Below are positions 26,358 through 35,305 of a stretch of DNA of 64,000 nucleotides, in pieces. The position numbers were made by a program, and so were the translations under genes. The stretch is taken from positions 1 to 64,000 of the forward strand of contig CALOEW010000066.1 in assembly GCA_942492445.1 (NCBI GenBank). The letters are read 5' to 3'. The notes below the pieces were generated by a model. It was not told the DNA's origin. It saw only the letters and a list, made by a program, of their open reading frames with translations, and did not search any database. Each line of letters opens with the position of its first letter. The first letter of the stretch is position 1. The stretch is from NORP240 sp942492445. Lineage in GTDB: Bacteria > Pseudomonadota > Gammaproteobacteria > Pseudomonadales > Pseudohongiellaceae.

Positions 26358-27596
26358 TTCCACGATGTTGCGCTGCCCCACTTCCACTCCCAACTCGGTC
26401 TGATCAAGAGCACTTTGAGCCGAAACAATCGATTGCTGCCGTTGCGCAATCACCAGTACATCGGTATTGACCCGCCGATAGGAATTGCGAATATTCTGGG
26501 TCAACTGGCGCCTTGCCAGCTCAAGACCTTCCTCCGCAGCGATGACATCAAATTCTGCAGCGCGACGCCTGGAACTCAGGGCACCACCGGAATAGAGGGG
26601 GATGCTCAAGCTAAGCGAGAGAGTGGTGTTGTCGTTTGCACCACCTCCGATGGTGATACCTTCCCGTTGAATCGACTGGGTTACAAAATGACGATAGTTG
26701 CCGTCCAGACTGAGGGTGGGGAAACGGTCCGATTTTCTGGCCCTCAATGTTTCCTGTGAAGCCTGCAGGTTGTATTCGGCGGCGGCCACGGCCAGATTGT
26801 TTTCCTCCGCCATGGCTTCCCATTCGCCAAGTTGGCCATCCACGTTGAGGATGGGAAAATCCTCCCGTAGCACTTCAATTTCCGGGTGCGGTTGGCCGGT
26901 TATCGCTTCCAGCGCTTCGTAGCGGGCCTGGAGAATATCCCGTTGAAGAATGGTGGTGTTACGGGCCAGGTCATAGGCTGCCTGGCTGTCGTTCACGTCG
27001 ATAATGGTGTCCAGCCCCACTTCCTCCCGGCGCCGGGTCTGTTCAAGGGACGTCAGGGCGGCTTCCTCCTCCTGCAGATTGGTTTCCAGCAGGTCAATGG
27101 CACGCAGCACATCGAAATAGGCGATGGCCACCCGGAAAATGAGATCCTGTTCCTGGGCTGCATAGTTCATGGCCGCGGCACGGTCAGTTGCCCTGGCGCT
27201 TTGAAATGAGTACCAGGCGGGCAAATTGAATAGTGACTGGCTGAGGTTTAAGCCCCAGCCGTGGCTATTGATGCCGGGGCGAAAGCTGTGATCCTCCTGG
27301 GTCCGGATTCGGGTGACTTCGCCGGTATCCGGGTCCGTTATCGTAACGTACTGGGAGTCGGTAGGGCCACTGGTCTGTCGCTGGGTCGTGCCACCGATCC
27401 CGAAAGTGGGCAGCAACGCTGCCCGACCCTGGATCAGCAATTCCCGGTTGGACCGGTACTGGGCCCGCGCCTGACGCAGTGTCGGGTCGTTATCCAGTGC
27501 CAGGTCGAGAATTTCGGCCAGATCGTCAGCGTGGCCCGACGGCAGAGTTAACAGACAAAATAACGCAATTCCAACGGTCTTAACGAGTGGCCCCAT
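26187..27596 (-). CDS. tolC: TolC-family outer-membrane efflux channel
   Basis: Outer-membrane duct for tripartite efflux pumps and type I secretion. Start at ATG 27596 (MGPLVKTVGIALF), giving a signal peptide cleaved near SGHA; the frame extends 21 codons further upstream. The 469-residue mature-like sequence has two repeated OEP halves (LAEILDLALDNDPTLRQARAQ and DGQLGEWEAMAEENNLAVAAAEY), and YYSGGALSSRRR-type and IRNSYRRV motifs of TolC. No inner-membrane pump genes are adjacent. In E. coli tolC is next to nudF-yqiB-cpdA; here that cluster lies about 8 kb away. Confidence 0.92.
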   Translation of the reverse strand: MGPLVKTVGIALFCLLTLPSGHADDLAEILDLALDNDPTLRQARAQYRSNRELLIQGRAALLPTFGIGGTTQRQTSGPTDSQYVTITDPDTGEVTRIRTQEDHSFRPGINSHGWGLNLSQSLFNLPAWYSFQSARATDRAAAMNYAAQEQDLIFRVAIAYFDVLRAIDLLETNLQEEEAALTSLEQTRRREEVGLDTIIDVNDSQAAYDLARNTTILQRDILQARYEALEAITGQPHPEIEVLREDFPILNVDGQLGEWEAMAEENNLAVAAAEYNLQASQETLRARKSDRFPTLSLDGNYRHFVTQSIQREGITIGGGANDNTTLSLSLSIPLYSGGALSSRRRAAEFDVIAAEEGLELARRQLTQNIRNSYRRVNTDVLVIAQRQQSIVSAQSALDQTELGVEVGQRNIVELLRARENLFRALRQYAESRYDYVLDTLALKQVSGVLTPQDILDLNEWLETAEITVQ

Positions 27597-27916
27597 AATG
27601 TCTAACCTTTGACAAAATCGATTCAAGGAAAGGACTGTATCCCGACGGCTCGCCAGCACGTGGGAGTTTGACTTTCAGCGGAATTCAAACTTGACGGCAT
27701 TTTACACAGTGTAACTAATCGTGACAAACCCGGCGCTGCGGCTTCAGTTGGACCGTTCCCTGTTCAGGTTTAGACGCAATCAAAGCCTGGTAGTTACGCC
27801 GATACCACTAACAGGAAAACGCTGTGGCAGGTGAATAAAGAACGAGGCACAAAGACTGCGTCAGGGAGTCAGCTATTGGTCGCATCATATACTATAGATT
27901 CCCGACGCCGTTAATT

Positions 27917-27944
27917 GATTTAACCCTTCCACGAAGGTTAAATC
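27917..27944. other. Strong stem-loop in the tolC-aroG intergenic region
   Basis: GATTTAACC-CTTC and GAAG-GTTAAATC pair over 12 bp with one bulged C and a 3-nt loop. It lies 320 bp upstream of the tolC start and 465 bp upstream of the DAHP synthase start, in an 800-bp gap (27597-28402) without a recognisable gene. No T-run follows. A regulatory RNA, operator or terminator are all possible. Confidence 0.4.
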
Positions 27945-28097
27945 TCCCGGTTCTCTGTGCCAGAAGTCAAATCCTGTGGAAACCATTACTTTGTCGTGTT
28001 GAATAAACCACTATTGAAGCTACCGTGCCTCATACAATAACTGATCCCAGGAATCGAGGTCACTGAACGAATAATCCCGCACTCAAACACGGTGTGG

Positions 28098-28247
28098 CCG
28101 GCAGGGGTGTCCTGGGGCTGCAATAAAGGGACCAGCGCCGAGGGAGGGAAAATGACCGCTCTCCAGGGCATTTTTATGATTGAGGGCACGCCGGAGAGGC
28201 GCGGTCCGCAGCCCAGAATACCCCTGCCGGGTACGCCACTCGGAGTC
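28098..28247. repeat. Repeat family B, copy 2, inverted pair
   Basis: CCGGCAGGGGTGTCCTGGGG (28098-28117) is inverted against CCCAGAATACCCCTGCCGG (28212-28230), with a nested GGACC.GCGCC/GGCGCGGTCC pair. The right arm and its flank (ATACCCCTGCCGGGTACGCC then CTCGGAG) match the repeat at 8050-8120. The inner 85 bp could fold as a branched hairpin. No convincing protein is encoded. Confidence 0.5.
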
Positions 28248-28343
28248 ATGAATACCCGGATGGCGGCAGTCCTCCTGAAGCCCCGGATTTATGTACCTGC
28301 ACCTTCGCCGAGGACGCTGGATAGAGGGAATTCAGGGACAGTG

Positions 28344-28372
28344 TTCAACTTACCGGCACCTTCTGTTATGAT
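28344..28372 (+). promoter_or_regulatory. Candidate promoter for the DAHP synthase gene
   Basis: TATGAT (28367-28372) as -10, 17 bp after TTCAAC (28344-28349) as a poor -35, placed 36 bp before the ATG. The -10 is good; the -35 matches only three of six positions. Confidence 0.35.
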
Positions 28373-28408
28373 TGCCGCCCTTTTTTCAATGCAAACGAGC
28401 CCGTGATC

Positions 28409-29491
28409 ATGTCAGAAGTCATAGATGATCTGAACATAGCCTCCAACATGCCGCTGATCACTCCACAGCAGTTGAAAGACGAGTTGCCGCTGTCTGACGA
28501 GGCACAGCGTCGGGTCAAGGAAGCCCGCGAGACCATTTACGCCATACTGGACCGAAAGGATCCACGGCTTTTTGCCGTGGTGGGGCCCTGCTCGATTCAC
28601 GACACCAGGGCAGCAATGGAGTATGCCGGTCGCCTGAAAAAACTGGCAGATGAAGTGAAGGATACTATTTATCTGGTGATGCGGGTGTACTTTGAGAAAC
28701 CTCGTACCTCGATCGGGTGGAAAGGGCTGATTAACGATCCGTATTTGGATGACTCGTTTAAAATAGAAGAAGGATTGCGAATGGGCCGCAGGTTATTGCT
28801 TGATGTAATCGAGCTGGGGCTCCCTGCTGCCACCGAAGCGCTGGATCCCATTTCGCCGCAGTACCTGCAGGACATTATAGCCTGGTCAGCTATCGGAGCC
28901 AGGACCACCGAGTCGCAAACGCATCGGGAGATGTCCAGTGGGCTCTCTTCTGCAGTCGGTTTCAAGAACGGTACCGATGGGGGGCTGACCGTTGCGGTCA
29001 ATGCCATGCAGTCGGTGAGCAGCCCGCACCGCTTTCTCGGCATCAATGGGCAGGGTCAGGTTTCGGTGGTCACTACCAAGGGGAACCCTTATGCACATGT
29101 GGTGCTGCGCGGTGGCAGCAATGGGCCCAACTACGATACGGTTCACGTTGCTCAGGCTGAACAGGCGCTTGAAAAAGGAGGCGTGAGTTGCAACATTGTC
29201 ATTGATTGCAGTCACGCCAACTCCGACAAGAATCCCGAGGTGCAACCGCTGGTATTGAAAGATGTCACTCACCAGATTCTGGAAGGTAACAGATCGATCA
29301 TCGGAGTGATGCTGGAAAGCAACATCAATGCGGGCAATCAGAGCATACCGAAGGACCTGTCCCAGTTGCAGTATGGGGTCTCGGTGACCGATGCCTGCAT
29401 GGATTGGGAGACAACGGAAAAAGCGATCCGGGAGATGGCAGAAAAGCTCCGGGGAATTCTGCCCGGGCGACTCGAAACGGTTTCTGGCTGA
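28409..29491 (+). CDS. aroG: 3-deoxy-7-phosphoheptulonate synthase, class I
   Basis: Condenses phosphoenolpyruvate and erythrose 4-phosphate in the first step of the shikimate pathway. Type I AroFGH family of 360 residues: GPCSIHD, MRVYFEKPRTSIGWKGLIND, IGARTTESQTHREMSSGLS, GFKNGTDG and DCSHANS with metal and PEP ligands are all present. ATG 28409 gives the usual MS.VIDDLN start; a GTG at 28403 is an in-frame alternative. Which aromatic amino acid inhibits it cannot be read reliably, so the symbol denotes the family. The upstream gap carries repeats but no obvious trp/tyr operator. Confidence 0.93.
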   Translation: MSEVIDDLNIASNMPLITPQQLKDELPLSDEAQRRVKEARETIYAILDRKDPRLFAVVGPCSIHDTRAAMEYAGRLKKLADEVKDTIYLVMRVYFEKPRTSIGWKGLINDPYLDDSFKIEEGLRMGRRLLLDVIELGLPAATEALDPISPQYLQDIIAWSAIGARTTESQTHREMSSGLSSAVGFKNGTDGGLTVAVNAMQSVSSPHRFLGINGQGQVSVVTTKGNPYAHVVLRGGSNGPNYDTVHVAQAEQALEKGGVSCNIVIDCSHANSDKNPEVQPLVLKDVTHQILEGNRSIIGVMLESNINAGNQSIPKDLSQLQYGVSVTDACMDWETTEKAIREMAEKLRGILPGRLETVSG

Positions 29492-29533
29492 ATGAATGCC
29501 GGCTGCAACCCGGCTGGCCCCGGCCCCTTGCTT

Positions 29534-30073
29534 TTAAAATCCGGACCCCGGCAGCTCCAGAAAACGTAACTCTTCGTTGCTGGATTGACGACCAAGAATC
29601 CCATTGCGGTGAGGATAGCGTCCAAACCGGTCGATGATCTCCTTGTGCCGTAATTCGAACCGGTAGTTGTGTTCCAGTCCGGGCTGGTTGAACAATATTT
29701 CCGCCAGGAGATGAATTTCTGACGATTCGCTGTGCATGTAGGGCATGTATGCGAATGCACGTTGAGTTACAGTCAATTTCAGATCCTGACCGCGGCGAAC
29801 CAGCTCCTGGGCCAGTGCCAGCGCCAGATTGTCGCAGGCAAAGGCGGCCGGCGTGTTTCGAAACATATTCCGGGAAAACTGATCCAGGACGATGATTTCT
29901 GCCAGTGCTCCAAGGGCGGTTTCTCGCCAGGCAAAAAGTTCGCAACTGCTGGCGCGGCGATGCAGGCACGCAAATCGATCGATGAGCAGCTGGTCGACAG
30001 CCGGATCTTTTCTGAACCGCTGAGCCGGTTCGATTTCCTCGAACCAGAAGCGGATCACATCGCTGGAATCCAA
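29534..30073 (-). CDS. DUF924 family protein
   Basis: Conserved cytoplasmic protein of 179 residues with the DUF924 pattern: VIRFWFEE at the start, LDQFSRNMFR, the TPR-like helix YMPYMHSES and FELRHKEIIDRFGRYPHRN. Function unknown. Start is TTG 30073, supported by GGAGGG seven bases before it. It is convergent with the DAHP synthase gene and lies 21 bp downstream of a glutathione S-transferase gene, so these two are probably cotranscribed. Confidence 0.87.
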   Translation of the reverse strand: MDSSDVIRFWFEEIEPAQRFRKDPAVDQLLIDRFACLHRRASSCELFAWRETALGALAEIIVLDQFSRNMFRNTPAAFACDNLALALAQELVRRGQDLKLTVTQRAFAYMPYMHSESSEIHLLAEILFNQPGLEHNYRFELRHKEIIDRFGRYPHRNGILGRQSSNEELRFLELPGSGF

Positions 30074-30094
30074 GCGGTCCCTCCAGGGGCGGAA

Positions 30095-30754
30095 CTACAT
30101 ATTGCTGGCAGAAACAATGGAGAGGGGCTCTTTCTCCGCCCGCCCCTGTGCCACCCAGCTCTGTACGAACGGGTTTTCCAGCAGCGTATCACAGTAGATC
30201 CGCGATTCCTCACACAACTGTGCCTGATTGTTGTCCAGGATTACGGCCATGGGTGCGAACAGGCAATCGGCGATGGAAAACCGGCCATACAGATAATCCC
30301 CGTTCTCCCCGAACTTGTGCCGGCAACAGCGCCAGATAGAATCGATCCTGGCAATTTCGTTCAGCACTTTCTCGGAGGCTGTGCGGCGTATACCGGACTT
30401 GCAGTTCAATGGCCAGTCCTGCTTCAGGCCGGGGAAATCGGCGTGGATTTCAGCGCTTACAGACCGGGCGCTGGCGCGCTTGCGGACATTGGTCGGCCAG
30501 CCTACATCACCAAGGAGTTCGGCGGAAATGTATTCGCAGATTGCCAGCGAATCCCACACCGTGATGTCCTTGTGCAGCAACACCGGCACTTTGAGAGACG
30601 GAGAATAAGGACCCAGTTTTTCTGCCGTGTTACGCTGATATAGCGAGACCGAGATTTCCTCAAATTTAACATTGAACATTTTCAGCAGCAGCCACGGACA
30701 CATTGACCAGTACGAATAGTTCTTGTTGCCGATTACAAGCCTCACATCTTTCAT
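30095..30754 (-). CDS. Glutathione S-transferase family protein
   Basis: Cytosolic GST-like protein of 219 residues. The N-terminal thioredoxin-fold domain shows KNYSYWSMCPWLLLKM, SLKVPVLLH (cis-proline) and the glutathione-binding DSLAICEYI. The C-terminal helical domain includes GRFSIADCLFAPM, the conserved N-capping box. Substrate unknown. ATG 30754 has GGAG nine bases upstream. The 352-bp gap to the next gene (30755-31106) holds one weak short reverse frame and an AT-rich stretch before the response-regulator gene, nothing firmly identifiable. Confidence 0.88.
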   Translation of the reverse strand: MKDVRLVIGNKNYSYWSMCPWLLLKMFNVKFEEISVSLYQRNTAEKLGPYSPSLKVPVLLHKDITVWDSLAICEYISAELLGDVGWPTNVRKRASARSVSAEIHADFPGLKQDWPLNCKSGIRRTASEKVLNEIARIDSIWRCCRHKFGENGDYLYGRFSIADCLFAPMAVILDNNQAQLCEESRIYCDTLLENPFVQSWVAQGRAEKEPLSIVSASNM

Positions 30755-31106
30755 TACTCTAACTCCGGGTAACAGTACTTTTTCGAAGTCCTGGGAAACT
30801 CAAATTCGAAACCTTGCACTGCCAGGGGTAGCTGGCTTCAGCTCTGCAACGGCGAACCAGTCTGCGAGGGTGTGTGGCGGTTCGGTTGTCAGCCGGAGGA
30901 GTGCTGCCGGTGTGCCGGAAATCTCCTCGTAACGGTAACCATTTAACTCTCTTTTTATTACCGCCGGAGGGATTGAATAAGGCCATGTACTGATTAAATA
31001 TGGCAGAATCATGGCAATTACTCGAAATCAGCCGCTTTAACTAATAGTAATCAAGTATTTAAAGTATATTGCCGATATTGCGACCGGGTCGTTGTAGCAG
31101 GAGTCA

Positions 31107-31826
31107 GTGAGTGCAATGAACAGAAGAATCGCTATCATCGAGGATGAGGCAGCAATCAGGGAGAACTATGCTGACGTGCTGCGCAAGCAGGGTTATGAAG
31201 TGCAAACCTATGCCAACCGCAGGGAAGCGATGGCGGCGTTTGACATCAGGCTGCCAAGTCTGGCGATCATAGACATCGGACTGGAAGACGAAATCGATGG
31301 GGGCTTTACCCTTTGTCAGGCATTACGGTCCATGTCGGAAACCCTGCCGATAATTTTTCTGACCGCCAGGGATAACGACTTCGATACGGTTTCCGGTCTG
31401 CGCATGGGCGCGGATGACTACCTTACCAAAGACATCAGTCTCCCACACCTGTCGGCGCGAATTGCTGCTCTGTTCCGCCGCCTGGATGTTCTCGATCAAC
31501 CGCCTTCCCCGGAAAATCTGCTGAAGCGGGGTAAATTGACTCTGGACGTGGGCCGCATGATGGTGCAGTGGAATGGCAAGCCGGTCCCGCTGACGGTTAC
31601 GGAATTCTGGATGGTGCACGCTCTGGCCAAGTATCCCGGTCATGTAAAAAGCCGGCAGGTCCTGATGCAGGAATCCAAGATTTATGTGGACAGCAGCACC
31701 ATCACCTCTCACGTGAAACGTATAAGGAAAAAGTTTCTTCAGGTCGACGTGATTTTCGACTGCATCGAGACTGTCTACGGGATGGGCTATCGCTGGAACG
31801 TTAATCAGGAGAGTGTAGTTCACTAG
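31107..31826 (+). CDS. pdsR: Dedicated-sortase-type response regulator (PdsR-like)
   Basis: OmpR/PhoB-type DNA-binding response regulator of 239 residues. The receiver domain has the acidic pair EDE at 12-14, phosphoacceptor Asp 56 (AIIDIGL), the conserved Thr (FLTARD) and Lys (YLTKDI); the C-terminal winged helix includes LTVTEFWMVHALAKYPG and TSHVKRIRKKF. From memory of the family it matches the proteobacterial dedicated sortase system regulator. GTG 31107 follows AGGAG closely; ATG 31116 is an alternative. The kinase gene follows. A family A repeat begins at the base after its TAG stop codon. No sortase or sortase target is in the window. Confidence 0.85.
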   Translation: MSAMNRRIAIIEDEAAIRENYADVLRKQGYEVQTYANRREAMAAFDIRLPSLAIIDIGLEDEIDGGFTLCQALRSMSETLPIIFLTARDNDFDTVSGLRMGADDYLTKDISLPHLSARIAALFRRLDVLDQPPSPENLLKRGKLTLDVGRMMVQWNGKPVPLTVTEFWMVHALAKYPGHVKSRQVLMQESKIYVDSSTITSHVKRIRKKFLQVDVIFDCIETVYGMGYRWNVNQESVVH

Positions 31827-31983
31827 GGCCCGTTCACACTAAGGCCCCTTCGGGCGGGGCCTGTCGGGCGCCGCTGCGTCGTTGCCGTGCTTGGCACGGC
31901 AGTGACCAATCCCGGCGCGTGGAGCGTGGTTTGGTGGTTCCAAATGAGCGACGAGCAACAATGTGGGACAGCAATGATAGAAC
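31827..31983. repeat. Repeat family A copy 5, directly after the pdsR stop
   Basis: The core AAGGCCCCTTCGGGCGGGGC followed by CTGTCGGGCG, CCGTGCTTGGCA and AGTGACCA.TCCCGGCG matches copies 1 and 6, with a decayed right end (CAATGTGGGAC, then TAGAAC). The left end lies against CTAG at 31823-31826, whose TAG is the pdsR stop. The repeat and a short unique stretch fill the 239-bp gap before the kinase gene. Confidence 0.75.
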
Positions 31984-32065
31984 GACTAAACTGTGCTCAT
32001 TCCGCCCAGCCGGAGGCAATAGTGGCCTCCGGCAGCGATAATCAAACTGGCAGGCTTTAGGCCGG

Positions 32066-34249
32066 ATGGCGCTGCGACTTAAAAAGTTAATCGGTATTCG
32101 CTTCAAGCTGGTTTTTCTTTCCAGTTTCCTGCTGATCATTCCCTGGCTTGGTTATCGCTACATACTGGAAATGGAGGAGTATCTGCGGCGGGGGCAGGAG
32201 CAGGTGGTGCTGGGCACTGCCAGGGCCCTGGCCACGGCATTGAACGAACGGCCGGAGCTATTTGATGAGGCCAACTTCAGCCCGGCCCGCCGTAGCGATG
32301 ATCTCTACGTCTATCCTATGTACTACCCGCTGGCACTGGATGATGGCAACCTGCTGGATTGGCGTGAATATCAGCGTTACGAGGTCACCTACGATAACAG
32401 GAACTACCTGCGTACACCCCTGAATCCAGCCCGTGACTACGGCAAGGAGGAGTCCCTGCAATTCAGTGCCATGGTGGGTGAGTTCAATCGTTCGCTGTAT
32501 GCCTATTTTCGTGTGACTGATGATCACCCCGTGTACCGGAGCAGGGATGCCTTGAGTCTGACGCGAAGTGATTTCCTGCACATCGCCATGCTGGCGCCGG
32601 AGGGGCGCGAGATTAATCATTTTGTTATCGCTCCTCACGAACCGGAATTTCTTTATCCGTTCAGGGTCAACGCCGACTTTTCCAGCCCGGAATATGAAAG
32701 TCGTATCAGTGGCCAGTGGTATGCCACCGAAGATGGCTACGCGGTGGAGTTGCAGATTCCTCTGGATCTGCTGGGCAGCAAACTGGGGTTCGCGTTTTAC
32801 GACGTGGACGACAAAGAAACCCGGCATGTGGAAACGGTAATCGCAACCTCCAATGTCAACAGCGTTGAAGACCTGGGTTCACTATTACGACCAACTCCGG
32901 AAATTGATCGGATTGTCGACGGTATGGGTGAGTCCGGTTCCAGGATTCAGGTCGTGGACGTTACCGGAAGGGTGTTATTGACCGTGGGAGATATTCAGTC
33001 GGCAACAGGGCTCATGCTGGCAGATGAGCCTCCCGTCAATTCCTCAAACAAATACTGGAGTGCCCTCAACCAGAGAGTACTTCAACCGCTGTACTACCGG
33101 GTGCTTACCAAACCCAGCAATTACTTCATCGACGAACTTTATACCGGAGTCACCCGGGAGGGTGCTCATATTGATTCGGCGCTGAGTGGTGAACCGCAGA
33201 CACAGTTCCGCACCCTGACAGACACGCAGACCCGGATTCTTGGTGCCGCCCACCCGATTCTTGCCAACGGTGAGGTACTTGGCGCGGTTGTTGTGGATCA
33301 GAACATGAATGGTATCCGGACTTTCCGGAACCAGGCGCTGGAAACGCTGTTCAATTCAATGCTGGCGGTCATGCTGGCAGTAGTGCTCGGGCTGTTCTTC
33401 TTCGCCTCGCGTATTTCACGACGAATCCGACTGCTTAGAAACCAGGCTGAGAAAATCATTGATGAAAGCGGTCGGGTCAGAAACACAATTGAAGCCAGTA
33501 GGAATGCCGATGAAATCGGTGACCTGAGCCGCAGCTTTTCCAACATTGTAGAACGATTAACTCAATATACGAGCTATCTGGAAAATATGTCCTCACGGTT
33601 GTCTCACGAGTTGCGAACTCCGGTTACAGTAGTGCGCTCTTCTCTGGAAAACCTCGGCATGGTCGCCAGCAATGATGAATCCGCGATTTACATCGAGCGT
33701 GCCGAGGAAGGCATCCGCAGGCTGAACACGATTCTGACCAATATGAGCGAGGCAACGCGGCTGGAGCAGATGTTACAGACCTCCGAGAAGGAGAAGATCG
33801 ACCTGGTTGCAGTGATCAAGGGGTGTGTAGAAGGGTACGAAATGGCTTATCCGGAAGTCGGATTCGAACTCGATGTCAGCAACCGCCCAATATTTATCTT
33901 TGGCGTGCCTGAATACATTGCTCAGCTTATGGACAAACTGGTGGCCAACGCCGTTGAATTTTCGTTTCCCGACGAGAATATCCGTGTTCTGTGCCACAAC
34001 ATGCGCGACCACGCAATCATCAAAGTGATTAATCATGGGCCTTACCTTCCGGGCGAGATGAAGGGGCGCCTGTTCGATTCGATGATTTCGGTGCGGCCCC
34101 AGGAAAAGCAGAAACAGCCCCACCTGGGTATGGGGCTGCACATTGCCAGGCTGATCGCCGAGTTCCACGGAGGCCAGATTCGCGCGGACGATCTGACCGA
34201 TGCCCGGGGCGTCGCCATTACCGTCGTACTTCCATTGTTTTTCAAATAA
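32066..34249 (+). CDS. pdsS: Dedicated-sortase-type sensor histidine kinase (PdsS-like)
   Basis: Membrane sensor kinase of 727 residues. A first membrane segment lies at about residues 14-34 (LVFLSSFLLIIPWLGYRYIL), then a large periplasmic region with a carbohydrate-binding-module-9-like part (GQWYATEDGYAVELQIPLDLLGSKLGFAFYDVDD), a second membrane segment near 430-450, a HAMP region, and the kinase core with His 514 in SHELRTP, an N-box NAVEF and a G-box HLGMGLHIAR. The N-terminal layout fits the dedicated sortase system kinases. Its partner regulator is upstream. A repeat begins at the base after its TAA stop. Confidence 0.85.
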   Translation: MALRLKKLIGIRFKLVFLSSFLLIIPWLGYRYILEMEEYLRRGQEQVVLGTARALATALNERPELFDEANFSPARRSDDLYVYPMYYPLALDDGNLLDWREYQRYEVTYDNRNYLRTPLNPARDYGKEESLQFSAMVGEFNRSLYAYFRVTDDHPVYRSRDALSLTRSDFLHIAMLAPEGREINHFVIAPHEPEFLYPFRVNADFSSPEYESRISGQWYATEDGYAVELQIPLDLLGSKLGFAFYDVDDKETRHVETVIATSNVNSVEDLGSLLRPTPEIDRIVDGMGESGSRIQVVDVTGRVLLTVGDIQSATGLMLADEPPVNSSNKYWSALNQRVLQPLYYRVLTKPSNYFIDELYTGVTREGAHIDSALSGEPQTQFRTLTDTQTRILGAAHPILANGEVLGAVVVDQNMNGIRTFRNQALETLFNSMLAVMLAVVLGLFFFASRISRRIRLLRNQAEKIIDESGRVRNTIEASRNADEIGDLSRSFSNIVERLTQYTSYLENMSSRLSHELRTPVTVVRSSLENLGMVASNDESAIYIERAEEGIRRLNTILTNMSEATRLEQMLQTSEKEKIDLVAVIKGCVEGYEMAYPEVGFELDVSNRPIFIFGVPEYIAQLMDKLVANAVEFSFPDENIRVLCHNMRDHAIIKVINHGPYLPGEMKGRLFDSMISVRPQEKQKQPHLGMGLHIARLIAEFHGGQIRADDLTDARGVAITVVLPLFFK

Positions 34250-34405
34250 GGAATCTTTGCTTAAGGCCCCTCCGGGCGTGACCTGTCGGGCGTCGCTGCT
34301 TCGTTCCCGTGCTTGGCAAGGGAGTGACCATTCCCGGCGCACGGCGCCTCACAGCAACACCCGACAGGCTCCCGCAGAGCATTGTGGGACGTAATCAGAG
34401 GTTCC
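34250..34405. repeat. Repeat family A copy 6, filling a convergent gap
   Basis: This near full-length copy occupies exactly the space between the kinase stop codon (34247-34249) and the DUF2889 stop codon (34406-34408). The right end GTAATCAGAGGTTCC and the core (CCTGTCGGGCGTCGCTG, GGCAAGGGAGTGACCATTCC, ACACCCGACAGG) match copy 1; the left end is shortened and diverged (GGAATCTTTGCTTAAGG). The base after the right end starts CTAG, a YTAR-type site. Confidence 0.9.
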
Positions 34406-34969
34406 CTAGTCTCCGGTATAAAACTTCGGCGCGTTTTTCTTCACCACCGGTGAGTCACTGGCCCAGGCATGGCAGGTATCAATCACCTGGGGCCGGTGAT
34501 CGTCGTCACCCGAACCGGAGTCGGCCTGGCGCAGGTTCTGTCGACGCCGGGGCCAGATCGTCTGGAACGCCACCGTCGCCATTGGGAACAGCAGCTCGGT
34601 GAGGTGTGTGCAGCCTGACCTGCCTCCGATTCTCTGGCGAATAGCCCTGCGCCAGCCGGGGCCCATGGTGATACCCACCAGTGATTTGTAGGCCGGAGTT
34701 ATGTCCGGGCACATTTCAAAGGGGCTGAATTCCGTTGCTGCCTCCACATCCTGAATGACGAAATCGTCGTCGATGGTTACCCGCAACAGCATCTCGTGAA
34801 GTGGCTCACCCACTTTCACCGTGCCACGCCAGTCGTTTCTGAATTCGTACGTCTTGGTGTCGGTCATGTGCGCTTCGATATCCCACAGGCCGTCGCTCCG
34901 TTCGAAGCCCTGGTAGGTAATAGCGCGAGTGTGCAGTTGCGCGCGAGACGTGGGTTCGGGCAGGGGCAT
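34406..34969 (-). CDS. DUF2889 domain protein
   Basis: Conserved cytoplasmic protein of 187 residues; function unknown. The DUF2889 pattern is clear: TRAITYQGFERSDGLWDIEAHMTDTK, then a beta-rich middle (MLLRVTIDDDFVIQDVEA) and GCTHLTELL. Start is ATG 34969 with GCCCC.. and no strong ribosome binding site; the frame opens 15 codons earlier. It is convergent with the kinase gene, from which it is separated only by a family A repeat. Its TAG stop is the complement of the CTA in the repeat-flanking CTAG. Confidence 0.85.
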   Translation of the reverse strand: MPLPEPTSRAQLHTRAITYQGFERSDGLWDIEAHMTDTKTYEFRNDWRGTVKVGEPLHEMLLRVTIDDDFVIQDVEAATEFSPFEMCPDITPAYKSLVGITMGPGWRRAIRQRIGGRSGCTHLTELLFPMATVAFQTIWPRRRQNLRQADSGSGDDDHRPQVIDTCHAWASDSPVVKKNAPKFYTGD

Positions 34970-35305
34970 GAGAGGGTTCCTTATTGAATCAGAAACGGGC
35001 TGTGGCAACAGCAATTTGCTGCCGGGTCGGACAGTCGGTCATTATAACCCATTACCGGCCCGTGCCGAGGCCTTCCCGCTGGAGCGGCCGGGGCTGTTGC
35101 CCAGGCCCCGCCCCGGACTCTTCTGCGGTTGCAGGAGCCGGGGAAACCGATAGCCGGGTTTTCAATTCCCGGCGGGAGCCGGAAGGCCGGCTAATGTGAC
35201 AACATACTGCCACAAGCCGGGAGCTGTTCACGCTGACGAATTCGATTTTGCCTTTCCGGTGAGGCATAATGGCGTCGCGGAAATGACTTTAAACGAGGAG
35301 TGAGC

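Noticed and set aside
27986..28249. 87-codon reverse frame in the tolC-DAHP synthase gap
   Set aside because: Its sequence is the translated family B repeat and has no protein family resemblance.
29732..30643. 303-codon plus-strand frame opposite the DUF924 and GST genes
   Set aside because: Spans two well-supported reverse genes and shows no family similarity.
30800..31012. 70-codon reverse frame upstream of pdsR
   Set aside because: Partly protein-like composition but no family match, no ribosome binding site at its start, and isolated; not enough to call a gene.
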